This document shows positions 62,695 to 64,000 of a stretch of DNA of 64,000 bases, one piece after another. The stretch lies in contig NC_079876.1 in NCBI RefSeq assembly GCF_029227915.1, forward strand, positions 4,528,001 through 4,592,000. The letters are read 5' to 3'. Positions within the stretch are counted from its first letter, which is position 1. The number at the start of each line of letters is the position of its first letter. The notes beneath the pieces were generated by a model. That model saw only the letters and a list, made by a program, of their open reading frames with translations. It had not been told where the DNA came from and made no database searches. This DNA is from Hydractinia symbiolongicarpus (Eukaryota > Cnidaria > Hydrozoa > Anthoathecata > Hydractiniidae). Position numbers and translations under genes: made by a program.

Positions 62695-64000
62695 AGTAAA
62701 GAATGACTTATTTATCTAAATATTTAAATGAAGCGCTACCACAGCGCCCAGTGTAATCGCTGAGTTTCAGCAATCATTTCATATTAGGAAGAATGTTATT
62801 TCTTGGAGACCAATTGTCTCAATTTCACATTTATAAGGTTACTGTCCATAATCAATTCAATTAAATCCCACACTCAATCGTTTCACTGTTAAAAGCGATG
62901 CAACCTAGTAATATCAGATAAATATCGCTAAATACATGTTGGTACGAAAATGTGACCCAAATGTTGAAAGTCAAACGGACTGACACCGTTAAAAAGTCAA
63001 TGAAATGTAGTTTTTGAAACTGTCGCTATTTCTTCAGCGCGCGATAACGGCTAGGATTGGTTCCACAGTAAAAAATGACTTTTTATCTTAAATCTTAAAT
63101 GAAGTGCTACCACAGAGCCCAGTGTAGTCGCTGAGTTTCGGCAATCATTTCATATTAGGAAGAATGTTTTTTCTTGGAGTCCAATTGTCTCATCCAAAGT
63201 TAGTTCAACTAAGTCCCACAGTCAATCGTTTCACTGTTAAAAGCGATGCAACCTAGTAATCTGAGAATAATAACGCTGAACACATGTTGATATGAATATG
63301 TGACCCAACCGTTGAAACTCTAACGGACTGGCACCGTTAGAAAGTCAATGAAATGTAGTTTTTGAAACTGTCGCTATTTCCTCATTGCGCGATAACGGCT
63401 AGGATTGCTTCCAGAGTTAAAAATGACTTATTAATCTAAATTTTTAAATGAAGCGCTACCACAGCGCCCAGTGTAATCGCTGAGTTCCGGCAATCATGTC
63501 AAATTAAGAAGAATGTTATTTCTTGGAGTCCAATTTCCTCATTTATCACATTTATGAGGTCACAGTCCAAAGTTAGTTCAATTAAGTCCCACAGTCAATC
63601 GTTTCACTGTTAAAAGCGATGCAACCTAGTAATATCAGATAAATATCGCTAAATACATGTTGGTACGAATATGTGATTTAACCGTTGAAACTATAACGGA
63701 CCGGCACCGTTAGAAAGTTAATGAAATGTAGTTTTTGAAACTGTCGCTATTTCCTCATTGCGCGATAACGGCTAGGATTGGTCCCACAGTAAAGAACGAC
63801 TTATTTATCTAATTTTTTAAATGAAGCGCTACCACAACGCCCAGTGTAATCGCTGAGTTCCGGCAATCACGTCAAATTAAGAAGAATGTTACTTCTTGGA
63901 CTCCAATTGTCTCACTTATAACATTTATAAGGTCACGGTCCAAAGTTAGTTCAACTAAGTCCCACAGTCAATCGTTTCACTGTTAAAAGCGATGCAACCT
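62695..64000 (+). repeat. Monomeric satellite at window end
   Basis: About three and a half monomers. One has a short internal deletion near 63,194, where TGTCTCAT joins TCCAAAGTTAG. The array continues past the window. Confidence 0.8.

Larger units (their letters stand above)
43441..64000 (+). repeat. Satellite array, right segment
   Basis: The same monomer and orientation run to the end of the window. Several HOR types follow one another (listed separately). Between them, about 54,000-57,540 and 62,700-64,000 are monomeric stretches with moderate divergence. No gene or RNA seen outside the repeat. Confidence 0.96.

Noticed and set aside
1-64000. A novel defence, mobile or biosynthetic gene system
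   Set aside because: No host or accessory genes are present. Everything outside the two decayed retrotransposons is the one satellite repeat.

Overview
The window is almost entirely one satellite DNA array. A monomer of about 373 bp is repeated head to tail, always in the same orientation, from base 1 to base 64,000, so the array runs off both ends. There are roughly 160 full or partial monomers by eye. Two broken non-LTR retrotransposons interrupt it (about 30,274-33,029 on the minus strand and 41,138-43,440 on the plus strand). I see no host gene, rRNA, tRNA, CRISPR array or prokaryotic signal. The AT-rich sequence, the long satellite array and the CR1/Jockey-type elements with an APE endonuclease and reverse transcriptase point to an animal, plausibly a cnidarian or another marine invertebrate. 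The species is a guess.

Layout. 1-4,153: monomers in 1.63/1.26-kb higher-order repeats (HORs). 4,331-7,115: a 1,262-bp HOR. 7,116-8,177: diverged monomers. 8,178-24,289: a very young composite in which a ~6.93-kb block is present twice (offset 9,172 bp); the first copy is lengthened by a 2,242-bp tandem duplication and each copy holds two 1,120-bp trimers. 24,286-25,827: a 514-bp HOR of one full plus one shortened monomer. 25,828-30,273: older, diverged monomers. 30,274-33,029: element 1. 33,030-36,067: diverged monomers. 36,068-36,813: two near-identical monomers. 36,830-40,177: three copies of a 1,116-bp trimer. 41,138-43,440: element 2. 43,441-51,400: a block duplicated at offset 3,724/3,351 bp plus 1,117-bp trimers. 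51,890-53,885: a 1,119-bp trimer. 57,540-60,529: two copies of a 1,495-bp tetramer. 60,761-62,694: two copies of a 967-bp HOR containing a fused partial monomer. The rest, to 64,000, is monomeric.

How it works together. Nothing here encodes a pathway. The coding potential is confined to decayed retrotransposon ORFs: an esterase-like ORF1 tail, endonuclease and reverse transcriptase in element 1, and a 5'-truncated reverse transcriptase in element 2. The biology worth reading is in the satellite: nested HORs at several scales, two co-segregating monomer haplotypes, recurrent shortened monomers used as HOR building blocks, short conversion-like patches with identifiable donors, and conserved short motifs (a hairpin and repeated YAACGG sites) inside each monomer. 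A centromeric, pericentromeric or subtelomeric location is possible but not shown by sequence alone. Period values come from base positions of diagnostic words; block edges are good to a few tens of bases.
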